Of a stretch of DNA of 64,000 bases, positions 56,935-64,000 are shown in pieces. How positions within the stretch are numbered: position 1 is the stretch's first letter; each line of letters begins with the position of its first letter. The notes below the pieces were generated by a model that made no database searches, had not been told where the DNA came from, and was given only the letters and a program-made list of their open reading frames with translations. The position numbers and the translations under genes were made by a program. Source of the DNA: Bacillus vallismortis (GTDB taxonomy: Bacteria > Bacillota > Bacilli > Bacillales > Bacillaceae); assembly GCF_040784915.1 (NCBI RefSeq), contig NZ_CP160797.1, positions 2,904,137 to 2,968,136 on the forward strand. Reading direction: 5' to 3'.

Positions 56935-58206
56935 TTAGTCCATGTTTTTAATCAGTTCTTCACCGAACTCTGAACATTTCACTTCAGTCGCACCGTCCAT
57001 TAATCTGGCAAAATCGTAAGTTACGACTTTAGAAGCGATTGTGTTTTCCATAGATTTGATAACCAAATCAGCCGCTTCATTCCATCCTAAATGCTCAAGA
57101 AGCAGAACGCCTGAAAGAATAACTGAAGATGGGTTTACTTTATCAAGGCCCGCATATTTAGGAGCCGTTCCGTGCGTCGCCTCAAAAATCGCATGTCCTG
57201 TTTCATAGTTAATGTTTGCTCCAGGTGCAATACCGATTCCGCCGACTTGTGCAGCAAGAGCGTCAGAAATATAGTCTCCGTTAAGGTTCATTGTCGCAAC
57301 AACATCAAATTCGCTTGGACGTGTTAGGATCTGCTGAAGGAAAATATCAGCGATGCTGTCTTTGATAATGATTTTGCCTGCTGCTTCTGCTTCGCTTTGC
57401 GCTTTATTAGCGGCATCTTTTCCGTCTTTTTCAGCAATGCGGTCATATTCAGCCCATGTGAAGACTTTATCGCCATACTCTCTCTCTGCAAGTTCATAGC
57501 CCCAGTTTTTGAAGGCGCCTTCTGTGAACTTCATGATGTTTCCTTTGTGAACAAGCGTTACAGACTTGCGGCCGCGCTCGATCGCATAATCAATTGCTGC
57601 TCTGACCAACCGGCTTGTTCCTTCTTCAGAAACAGGCTTAATGCCGATACCTGATGTCTCAGGGAAACGGATTTTGTTGACGTTTAACTCATTTTGCAAG
57701 AAGCTGATGAGCTTTTGCACTTCTTCAGAACCTTTTGCGTACTCGATGCCTGCGTAAATATCTTCTGTATTTTCACGGAAGATGACCATATCAGTATCTT
57801 CAGGGCGTTTTACCGGTGACGGCACCCCGTTAAAGTATCTTACAGGTCTTAAGCAGACGAATAGGTCAAGCTCTTGTCTGAGCGCTACGTTCAAAGAGCG
57901 GATACCGCCGCCGACAGGTGTCGTTAACGGCCCTTTAATCGCGATGAAATATTCACGGATAACATCTAATGTTTCAGCTGGCAGCCACTCACCTGTTTTA
58001 TTATAAGCCTTTTCTCCGGCATAAACTTCTTTCCACGTGATTTTCTTTTCGCCTTTGTATGCTTTTTCAACTGCTGCTTCCAAAACCTTTGAAGCAGCGT
58101 TCCAAATATCAGGACCGATTCCGTCTCCTTCGATAAACGGGATAATCGGATTGTTTGGTACGTTTAATACTCCGTTAGAGACTGTAATTTTTTCACCTTG
58201 TGCCAC
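56935..58206 (-). CDS. icd: NADP-dependent isocitrate dehydrogenase
   Basis: A 423-residue homodimeric isocitrate dehydrogenase. The isocitrate-binding serine lies in [24 protein letters not shown], followed by [17 protein letters not shown] and the metal-binding [17 protein letters not shown]. The C-terminal [20 protein letters not shown] block binds NADP. It makes 2-oxoglutarate and NADPH. The gap of 164 bases after citZ contains a hairpin, so icd may also be transcribed separately. Confidence 0.97.
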   Translation of the reverse strand: MAQGEKITVSNGVLNVPNNPIIPFIEGDGIGPDIWNAASKVLEAAVEKAYKGEKKITWKEVYAGEKAYNKTGEWLPAETLDVIREYFIAIKGPLTTPVGGGIRSLNVALRQELDLFVCLRPVRYFNGVPSPVKRPEDTDMVIFRENTEDIYAGIEYAKGSEEVQKLISFLQNELNVNKIRFPETSGIGIKPVSEEGTSRLVRAAIDYAIERGRKSVTLVHKGNIMKFTEGAFKNWGYELAEREYGDKVFTWAEYDRIAEKDGKDAANKAQSEAEAAGKIIIKDSIADIFLQQILTRPSEFDVVATMNLNGDYISDALAAQVGGIGIAPGANINYETGHAIFEATHGTAPKYAGLDKVNPSSVILSGVLLLEHLGWNEAADLVIKSMENTIASKVVTYDFARLMDGATEVKCSEFGEELIKNMD

Positions 58207-58330
58207 AATAAAAACCTCCCAGTATGTAATTCATATTTAGAAAACATTTTATTTTTCTTCTATAAAAAACAAAATGATTTTTCCCAATATTCAATTTAAA
58301 TTGTAAACCACTTTTGCTGTTCTGAACAAG

Positions 58331-58362
58331 AGGCTAACTTCATTAACGCAAGCCAGCCTCCA
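58331..58362 (-). other. Hairpin between citZ and icd
   Basis: GAGGCT / AGCCTC arms with partial inner pairing lie just after the citZ stop. The following tract has few T residues, so at most a leaky attenuator that lowers icd-mdh relative to citZ. Confidence 0.4.
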
Positions 58363-58370
58363 ATGGTTCT

Positions 58371-59489
58371 TTAGGCTCTTTCTTCAACCGGAACGAAAGT
58401 TTGTTTGTCAGGGCCTGTGTAATCTGCGCGCGGGCGGATCAGACGGTTGTTGTCATACTGCTCAAGAATATGAGCGATCCAGCCGGACATTCTGCTTACA
58501 GCAAAAATGGGTGTAAACAAATCATGGTCAATGCCGAGGCTGTGGTAAACAGAAGCCGAATAGAAATCAACGTTAGGCGGCAGCTTTTTCTCTGATGTGA
58601 CGATCTCTTCTATACGAATCGACATCTCATACCATTTGCTTTCGCCTGTCAGGTTGGTCAGTCGCTTGCTCATTTCTTTTAAATGTTTGGCGCGCGGATC
58701 GCCATGCTTATAAACGCGATGGCCGAACCCCATTATTTTTTCTTTCTTTTCCATCTTGGTGCGAACGTAAGGTTCTGCATTCTCCACTTCGCCGATCTCT
58801 GTCAGCATTTTCATGACAGCTTCGTTTGCACCGCCATGAAGCGGCCCCTTAAGTGCGCCGATCGCTGCAGTAATTCCTGAATAGATATCCGAAAGTGTTG
58901 CAACGCAGACCCTCGCTGTAAACGTTGACGCGTTCAGCTCGTGATCGGCATGTAAAATCAGTGCTTTGTTGAAGGCTTCGATCTCAATCGGCGAAGGCTC
59001 TTCTCCATTTAATGTGTAGAGAAAATTCTCGGCAATGCCGTAGTCTTCTCTTGGCTCAACGGGTTCAAGACCCTTGCGGATTCTGGAAAACGCTGCGACC
59101 AAACCAGGCACCTTTGCCTGAAGGCGGATCGCCTTTCTGTAGTTGGCTTCCGGGTTCATGGTATCAGCCTCGCTGTCAAACAGGCCTAGTAAAGAAATCG
59201 CTGTCCGAAGAGCAGCCATGGGATGAACATTTTCGAGGGAATAAGATTTGAAGTGCTCAATAATTTCTTGCGGAACGGCAGCTTCTTTTGCTAACTGCTG
59301 TTTTAACTCATCAAGCTCTTTTTTGTTTGGCAGCCTTAAGTGCCAAAGTAAGTAAATGATTTCTTCAAAGCTTGCATTCTCTGTCAAATCATCGATATCA
59401 TACCCCACATATGTAAGGGTATCATCAATAATAGAACTCACAGATGATGTTGTTGCTACAACCCCTTCAAGACCGCGTGTCGCTGTCAT
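58371..59489 (-). CDS. citZ: Citrate synthase CitZ
   Basis: The main citrate synthase, 372 residues, of the short Gram-positive type. The catalytic His residues lie in LHADHELNASTFTARV and in GFGHRVYKHGDPRAKHLK; the substrate loop GPLHGGANEAVMKML and the catalytic Asp in NVDFYSASVYHSLGI are present. I chose ATG 59489, nine bases after AAAGGGG; the ATG three codons earlier abuts that site. Its control region carries promoter, CcpC and cre elements. Confidence 0.97.
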   Translation of the reverse strand: MTATRGLEGVVATTSSVSSIIDDTLTYVGYDIDDLTENASFEEIIYLLWHLRLPNKKELDELKQQLAKEAAVPQEIIEHFKSYSLENVHPMAALRTAISLLGLFDSEADTMNPEANYRKAIRLQAKVPGLVAAFSRIRKGLEPVEPREDYGIAENFLYTLNGEEPSPIEIEAFNKALILHADHELNASTFTARVCVATLSDIYSGITAAIGALKGPLHGGANEAVMKMLTEIGEVENAEPYVRTKMEKKEKIMGFGHRVYKHGDPRAKHLKEMSKRLTNLTGESKWYEMSIRIEEIVTSEKKLPPNVDFYSASVYHSLGIDHDLFTPIFAVSRMSGWIAHILEQYDNNRLIRPRADYTGPDKQTFVPVEERA

Positions 59490-59588
59490 ATATAACATCC
59501 CCTTTTCAATAAATTTCCCCTTTAAGAGTGTTGTAAAAACATGAGGCTAACTTAAAAAGCATGGTGTAAGTATTTCTCCCCCCAAAAA

Positions 59589-59602
59589 AGAAAATGCTTA
59601 CA
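59589..59602 (-). promoter_or_regulatory. cre-like site in citZ leader
   Basis: TGTAAGCATTTTCT on the minus strand matches 12 of 14 cre positions, about 85 bases after the predicted start point and 100 bases before citZ. CcpA repression of citZ is known in B. subtilis. Confidence 0.7.
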
Positions 59603-59646
59603 TTTTAATGCCTGCTGGTACTGAAACCGCTTGCTTATGAAAGACC

Positions 59647-59661
59647 ATAACAAATTCTTAT
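59647..59661. promoter_or_regulatory. CcpC-type dyad in citZ leader
   Basis: ATAACAAATTCTTAT fits the CcpC half-site rule ATAA-N7-TTAT exactly. It lies about 25 bases downstream of the predicted citZ start point, where a bound LysR-type repressor would block transcription. Confidence 0.65.
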
Positions 59662-59689
59662 AAGCTTATTTAAGTTTATGCCTATTCTC

Positions 59690-59718
59690 ATTATAAACAA
59701 TAATCAGACATTTGTTAA
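59690..59718 (-). promoter_or_regulatory. SigA promoter of citZ
   Basis: On the minus strand TTAACA (59713-59718) and perfect TATAAT (59690-59695) are 17 bases apart. The rest of the 333-base gap up to ytwI holds the CcpC and cre sites and the ytwI terminator; no gene is seen there. Confidence 0.85.
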
Positions 59719-59796
59719 ATGTTTACCTATAATTTTTTTTTTCATTCTGTGATTTCCCCGAAAAAACGCCTTTATTTGCGGGTTTTTGCATATAAA

Positions 59797-59822
59797 AAAA
59801 AGCGGCTTTCGGGCCGCTTTTT
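59797..59822 (-). terminator. ytwI terminator
   Basis: AAGCGGC / GCCGCTT with a TTTCGG loop (about 59799-59819), flanked by runs of A and T on both sides; read on the minus strand it ends ytwI. Confidence 0.88.
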
Positions 59823-60287
59823 TCATGAAGAGAACAGTTTTACAATCTGCATGGCAATATAAGCAATCCCCGCTCCGATCAGCGGTCCCACCGCCACACC
59901 GCCAAAAAGCGCGACTGCGAGAATGGTCCCGATCACGAGAGCAGTTGTAATATGCGGGTCATTTTCCAGCAGAGTCAGACCGTTTTTGGCAATCAGCGCC
60001 ACTGCGATTCCCGCTCCCAAGGCGATCCATGCATATGAAGACCGCATTGCTTCTCCAAGCTGCTTGAACCCGATTTCACCCGTCGCAATCGGAACAAGAA
60101 CGGCGATGGTAATAACGGTCACACCCCAGTTAATGCCTTTTGACTGGATGGTTGGTAATAATTTCTGATCAAGTCCAACGATTTTGATAATCAAAAGGAC
60201 GGATACAGCAAAAAGCAATGATTGATTTTTTGCGATAAGTGCGATAGCCAAGAGTAAAATTAAAAATAAATTCGCTTGTGTAAACAC
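59823..60287 (-). CDS. ytwI: DUF441 membrane protein YtwI
   Basis: A 154-residue protein almost entirely made of hydrophobic helices, with conserved glycines (VTVITIAVLVPIATGEIGFKQL and ALFGGVAVGPLIGAGIAY), the DUF441 pattern. I chose GTG 60287, which follows GGAGG at 8 bases; the frame is open to ATG 60320 but that codon has no ribosome site. No function is known. It is divergent from ytvI. Confidence 0.85.
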   Translation of the reverse strand: MFTQANLFLILLLAIALIAKNQSLLFAVSVLLIIKIVGLDQKLLPTIQSKGINWGVTVITIAVLVPIATGEIGFKQLGEAMRSSYAWIALGAGIAVALIAKNGLTLLENDPHITTALVIGTILAVALFGGVAVGPLIGAGIAYIAMQIVKLFSS

Positions 60288-60382
60288 ATGCCATCCCTCC
60301 TTTAAGATGTATGTATTCATATTCAGCCGGAGCGTGAATATATATATAAATAGGACATGCTGACGGGAGGAGGACCGTTTTC

Positions 60383-61498
60383 GTGAACCAATCTTATATC
60401 ACTATTTTCTTCAGAACCCTCTTTGTCATATCAATTACCGCAGGATCGATAGCTGCGGCCTATTATTCGTTTCCGTTAACTTATCCGTTCCTGATCGCCC
60501 TTATTCTTTCATCAGCGATTCATCCTGTTGTCGATTATTTGGACAAAGTGACAGGATTCCCGCGAACGATAAATGTTCTGGGCGTGCTTGCTTTTTTTCT
60601 GCTCGCAGCTTTTGGTGTACTCACCATTCTGGTAGCCGAAATCGTCACGGGAACAGCCTATCTTGCAAAAACGCTGCCTCCGCATATCAGCACGTTTATC
60701 TCATATTGCGAAAAATTGTTTACGACTCATATCCAGCCGCTCTATAACGAACTGACCCTTTTGTTTCAAGAATTGGAGACCAATCAGCAGGCTTCCATCG
60801 TCACTCATATTCAGACACTCGGTGATTCCGCGGCTAAAAATGCCGGACTGCTGCTGTCCCACATATTAGAAATGATTCCGAGATTTTTCGGACTTCTTCC
60901 AAATACAGCGGCTGTTCTCGTTTTTTCTCTTTTGGCAACTTTTTTTATGACAAAGGATTGGCACAAGCTGAAAACCATGTTCGTTTCGATTCTGCCGGAT
61001 CGGGTTACAGCCAACAGCAGAGCGATCAGCAATGAATTAAAAAAAGCAATGACCGGTTTTATCAAAGCGCAGGCCGTTCTCGTTTTCATTACGATGATCA
61101 TTGTATTTATCGGCCTTGCTCTCTTAAAAGTTGAACATGGCGCAACAATTGCTTTTTTAATAGGACTTGTTGATCTTCTCCCTTATTTGGGGGCGGGCTC
61201 CGTATTTGTGCCGTGGATTTTGTATTTATCGATTACAGGCCAGCTGCCTCAGGCAATCGGAATCGGCATACTGTACCTTGTTGTTCTTATTCAGCGGCAG
61301 CTGACAGAACCTAAAATACTTAGTAAATCAATCGGGATCGATCCGCTGGCAACGCTCATCGCCCTGTTTGCCGGTTTTAAATTATTCGGGTTTTTAGGAC
61401 TCATTGCCGGGCCGGCTCTTCTCGTCATGATCCAGGCTTTCATCACAACAGGCACATTAAAGGAAATATGGTCCTATATCACCGTTCAGCAAAAATAA
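60383..61498 (+). CDS. ytvI: AI-2E/PerM-family membrane protein YtvI
   Basis: A 371-residue polytopic protein of the AI-2E transporter (PerM/UPF0118) family. Two N-terminal helices are followed by a long soluble loop (residues ~95-165), then further helices with the conserved ATIAFLIGLVDLLPYLGAGSVFVPW block. The family was named after an autoinducer exporter; several members are ion antiporters and the Bacillus protein is linked to sporulation. The start is GTG 60383 after GGGAGGAGG. Confidence 0.88.
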   Translation: MNQSYITIFFRTLFVISITAGSIAAAYYSFPLTYPFLIALILSSAIHPVVDYLDKVTGFPRTINVLGVLAFFLLAAFGVLTILVAEIVTGTAYLAKTLPPHISTFISYCEKLFTTHIQPLYNELTLLFQELETNQQASIVTHIQTLGDSAAKNAGLLLSHILEMIPRFFGLLPNTAAVLVFSLLATFFMTKDWHKLKTMFVSILPDRVTANSRAISNELKKAMTGFIKAQAVLVFITMIIVFIGLALLKVEHGATIAFLIGLVDLLPYLGAGSVFVPWILYLSITGQLPQAIGIGILYLVVLIQRQLTEPKILSKSIGIDPLATLIALFAGFKLFGFLGLIAGPALLVMIQAFITTGTLKEIWSYITVQQK

Positions 61499-61499
61499 A

Positions 61500-61530
61500 A
61501 CAGCAGCCCATATTTATGGCTGCCGTTTTT
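61500..61530. terminator. Bidirectional terminator between ytvI and fxsA
   Basis: GCAGCC / GGCTGC arms with CAT/ATG extension (about 61504-61525) and T run on the right and A run on the left, between convergent genes. Confidence 0.8.
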
Positions 61531-61913
61531 TATTTGATGATGATCCGTTTGTTCTTCGACATTCCTCTCAGCCACTTGAACAGAATCGGCTTACACCAGC
61601 TGCGGGTAAGCGGGATAAGCAAACAGGCGCCGGCCAAATCTGATAAAAAGCCCGGAAGCATCAGCAAAAGACCGCCAATGAAAATGCACAGGCCGTCAGC
61701 AATCGCTTCCCCCGGCATCTGGCCATATTGAAGATCACGCTGAACCTTGTAATACACTTCGGTTCCTTGTTTTTTTGCAGCTGCTGCGCCGATAATGCCT
61801 GTCAGAATCATTAAAAAGACCGTCGGCAAAATGCCGATCAGCTTGCCTGAAAATAGGAATATCCCGATTTCTAATGCCGGAAACACAATAAAAAGCAAAA
61901 ATAAAAATCTCAT
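61530..61913 (-). CDS. fxsA: FxsA-family membrane protein
   Basis: A 127-residue FxsA protein. Two N-terminal helices (RFLFLLFIVFPALEIGIFLF, and LPTVFLMILTGIIGAAAA) contain the conserved Glu of the family, a cytoplasmic segment follows (KVQRDLQYGQMPGEAIADG) and a third helix has the LLMLPGFLSDLAGACLLIP block. The enteric FxsA suppresses F exclusion of phage T7; the general role is unknown. I chose ATG 61913, seven bases after GGGGGG; the open frame to 62000 overlaps the pyk terminator. Confidence 0.86.
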   Translation of the reverse strand: MRFLFLLFIVFPALEIGIFLFSGKLIGILPTVFLMILTGIIGAAAAKKQGTEVYYKVQRDLQYGQMPGEAIADGLCIFIGGLLLMLPGFLSDLAGACLLIPLTRSWCKPILFKWLRGMSKNKRIIIK

Positions 61914-61970
61914 ATCCGGGCCCCCCACACGTGTAACACACCTCTGTTCAACATAAGGCAAGATAAAGAG

Positions 61971-61994
61971 AAAAGGAAGGGATTCCCCTTCCGT
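61971..61994 (-). terminator. pfkA-pyk terminator
   Basis: On the minus strand GGAAGGG / CCCTTCC (61975-61992) with a small loop is followed by TTTTCTCTTT, just after the pyk stop. Confidence 0.85.
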
Positions 61995-62006
61995 GTTCAT
62001 CTGTGA

Positions 62007-63764
62007 CTAAAGAACGCTCGCACGGCCTTGGTAGACTGCGCCTCTGGATGCGTCAACTGTAATATCCTGGCCGTCTGTTAAAGTAGATGTCGCATTTTCC
62101 AGCCCAACGATAACCGGAATGCCGAGGCTTAATCCGACTACCGCAGCATGGCTTGTCAAGCCGCCTTCTTCTGTAATAAGAGCAGACGCTTTTTCAAGAG
62201 ATGCAATCATATCACGGTCAGTGCTTTTTGTAACAAGTACCGCACCGTCAGTCATTTTTTGCTCAGCTTCTTTTGCATTTTGTGCAATGACAACCGGACC
62301 GAAAGCTGATTTGCGTCCGATGCCTTGGCCTTTAGCGATGATATCGCCGACAGTGTATACTTTCATTAAGTTCGTCGTGCCAGACTCACCGACAGTGCCT
62401 GCTGTAATGACGATCAGATCGCCATTTTTTACAAGTCCGCTGTTCAATGATTTTTGGACAGCATCCTCAAGCATCTCATCTGTTGAGTTCGCATTTTGGC
62501 CGCTTTCCGCGAATACGCCAGATACGAGCGCAAGTTTTCTGGAAACAGAATCATTTACAGTAACCGCAATAACCGGCGCCTGCGGACGGTATTTCGCGAT
62601 CATGCGCGCAGTATGGCCGCTTTCAGTCGGCGTGACAATCGCAGCTGCCTCCAGATTGATCGCCGTGTGCGCGACAGATTGTCCAATTGCGTCTGTTATC
62701 GTCATGCCTACTTGATCTCTGCGTTTTGAAAGAATTTCTTTATAATTTAAAGCTTCTTCAGAACGAGACGCGATGTTGTGCATGGTTTGAACCGCCTCAA
62801 CCGGATAGCTTCCGGCAGCTGTTTCACCAGAAAGCATGATCGCATCTGAGCCGTCGAAGATCGCGTTTGCAACGTCACTTGCTTCCGCACGGGTCGGACG
62901 CGGGTTGCGCTGCATGCTGTCAAGCATTTGTGTCGCTGTAATAACAGGCTTTCCAAGCGCGTTGCACTTTTTAATCAGGTCTTTTTGCACAAGCGGCACT
63001 TCTTCAGCTGGGATTTCCACACCTAAGTCTCCGCGTGCAACCATTAAGCCGTCAGACACTTCAAGAATAGAATCAATGTTGTCAACGCCCTCTTGGTTTT
63101 CGATTTTAGGGATGATTTGAATATCCTGAGCATTGTGCTCTTCTAGAAGCTCACGGATTTCAAGCACGTCCGTAGAACGGCGTACGAAAGACGCTGCGAT
63201 AAAGTCTACTCCTTGCTCAATACCGAAAACGATGTCTCGTGCATCTTTTTCAGTGATACCAGGAAGGTTGACACTTACGCCCGGCACGTTAACACCTTTT
63301 TTATTTTTGAGTGTTCCGTTGTTTAATACTTTTGTTTTGATTTCGCGTTTAGCGGCATCAACATCAAGTACTTCAAGGCCGATAAGTCCGTCATCTAACA
63401 GAATCGTTGAACCTTGTCCAACGTCATCGACTAAACCTTCATATGACACTGAAATTTTGTCTGTTGTCCCTACAACCTCGTCCATTGAAACGATAAGCTC
63501 TTTGCCTGTTTCAAGCTCAATGCCGCCGTTTTCCATCGTATGTGTGCGGATTTCCGGACCTTTTGTATCAAGCAGGATACCAACGTTTTTGCCAAGTTTT
63601 TTGCTTGCTTCACGGATATTTTTAATTCTTGCGCCGTGCTCCTCAAAATCTCCGTGAGAAAAGTTCAAACGAGCCACGTTCATTCCTGACTCCATTAATT
63701 TCGTAAGCATTTCAATACTTTCACTTGCCGGACCGATGGTACAAACAATTTTAGTTTTTCTCAT
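62007..63764 (-). CDS. pyk: Pyruvate kinase
   Basis: A 585-residue pyruvate kinase, last step of glycolysis. The barrel shows [16 protein letters not shown] at the start, [15 protein letters not shown] with the catalytic Lys-Glu region, and [12 protein letters not shown]. Beyond the normal end near residue 475 it has the extra C-terminal domain typical of Bacillus, with [21 protein letters not shown] like the phospho-His domain of PEP-using enzymes, and a Cys-to-Ser-type variant at the centre (TSHA). I chose ATG 63764, six bases after GGAAGTG. Confidence 0.97.
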   Translation of the reverse strand: MRKTKIVCTIGPASESIEMLTKLMESGMNVARLNFSHGDFEEHGARIKNIREASKKLGKNVGILLDTKGPEIRTHTMENGGIELETGKELIVSMDEVVGTTDKISVSYEGLVDDVGQGSTILLDDGLIGLEVLDVDAAKREIKTKVLNNGTLKNKKGVNVPGVSVNLPGITEKDARDIVFGIEQGVDFIAASFVRRSTDVLEIRELLEEHNAQDIQIIPKIENQEGVDNIDSILEVSDGLMVARGDLGVEIPAEEVPLVQKDLIKKCNALGKPVITATQMLDSMQRNPRPTRAEASDVANAIFDGSDAIMLSGETAAGSYPVEAVQTMHNIASRSEEALNYKEILSKRRDQVGMTITDAIGQSVAHTAINLEAAAIVTPTESGHTARMIAKYRPQAPVIAVTVNDSVSRKLALVSGVFAESGQNANSTDEMLEDAVQKSLNSGLVKNGDLIVITAGTVGESGTTNLMKVYTVGDIIAKGQGIGRKSAFGPVVIAQNAKEAEQKMTDGAVLVTKSTDRDMIASLEKASALITEEGGLTSHAAVVGLSLGIPVIVGLENATSTLTDGQDITVDASRGAVYQGRASVL

Positions 63765-63806
63765 TTGGTTCACTTCCTTCTGAAATCTTCAGCCTTCAGC
63801 TGCACA

Positions 63807-64000
<194 letters not shown>

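Noticed and set aside
59699..59760. AT-rich stretch upstream of citZ as a replication or attachment site
   Set aside because: No repeated DnaA boxes or inverted core repeats; it is explained as the upstream part of the citZ promoter.
62119..62715. 198-codon plus-strand frame inside pyk
   Set aside because: Antisense shadow of a conserved pyk reading frame; no ribosome site.
63133..63657. 174-codon plus-strand frame inside pyk
   Set aside because: Antisense shadow; composition (Ser/Thr-rich) is that expected from the complement of pyk codons.

Overview
The window is a low-GC Gram-positive chromosome segment. Gene order, protein sizes and start sites match the Bacillus subtilis species complex almost gene for gene (mutS2 through pfkA): a small acid-soluble spore protein, T-box tRNA-synthetase leaders, AraR and cre operators, PhoPR, and CcpN- and CcpC-type carbon control. 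Several local differences from what I remember of strain 168 suggest a sister lineage of that complex rather than 168 itself: an extra PadR/HAAS/DUF4097 cassette, a diverged abnA, an unfamiliar lipoprotein gene, and an eroded ytcD-ytbDE locus. These comparisons are from memory, not from an alignment. I see no rRNA, tRNA, CRISPR array, insertion sequence, prophage or origin. || Layout. 1-8.5 kb: DNA repair and division genes (mutS2 end, polX, yshB, zapA), rnhC on the other strand, the T-box-controlled pheST operon and an rRNA/tRNA methyltransferase. 8.6-15.1 kb: sspI, a CdaR-type regulator next to glycolate oxidase glcDF under a cre-like site, a glyoxalase-fold protein and the transporter cstA. 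15.2-17.0 kb: the PadR/HAAS/DUF4097 cassette, whose middle gene is frameshifted. 17.1-29.0 kb: the full arabinose operon araABDLMNPQ-abfA and the arabinanase abnA, with a consensus promoter, two AraR operators 42 bp apart centre to centre, and cre sites. 29.1-32.5 kb: ysdC, ysdB (SigW-type promoter), ysdA and infC-rpmI-rplT with its attenuated leader. 32.9-37.3 kb: an unfamiliar lipoprotein, then pftAB and its LytST regulators. 37.5-45.2 kb: ysaA, thrS with a T-box, ytxC, ytxB and the replication-initiation genes dnaI, dnaB and nrdR. 45.5-48.1 kb: speD, gapB and the decayed ytcD/ytbE locus. 48.1-55.7 kb: coaE, ytaF, mutM, polA, phoR, phoP. 55.9-64 kb: the TCA genes mdh-icd-citZ, membrane proteins ytwI, ytvI and fxsA, then pyk and the end of pfkA. 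|| How the genes work together. Extracellular AbnA cuts arabinan, AraNPQ imports the oligomers, AbfA releases arabinose, and AraA, AraB and AraD convert it to xylulose-5-phosphate. GapB, CitZ, Icd, Mdh, Pyk, PfkA, PftAB and CstA form the central-carbon and pyruvate side, with cre sites repeatedly placed at their promoters and at phoPR. || Most of the window is ordinary core genome. I did not find a convincing wholly new system. The points most worth following up are the PadR cassette with a palindrome over its promoter -10, a structured speD leader whose C-run can pair with the Shine-Dalgarno sequence, a PhoP-box-like array between phoR and polA, the step-by-step decay of ytcD-ytbDE, and the unfamiliar charged lipoprotein.
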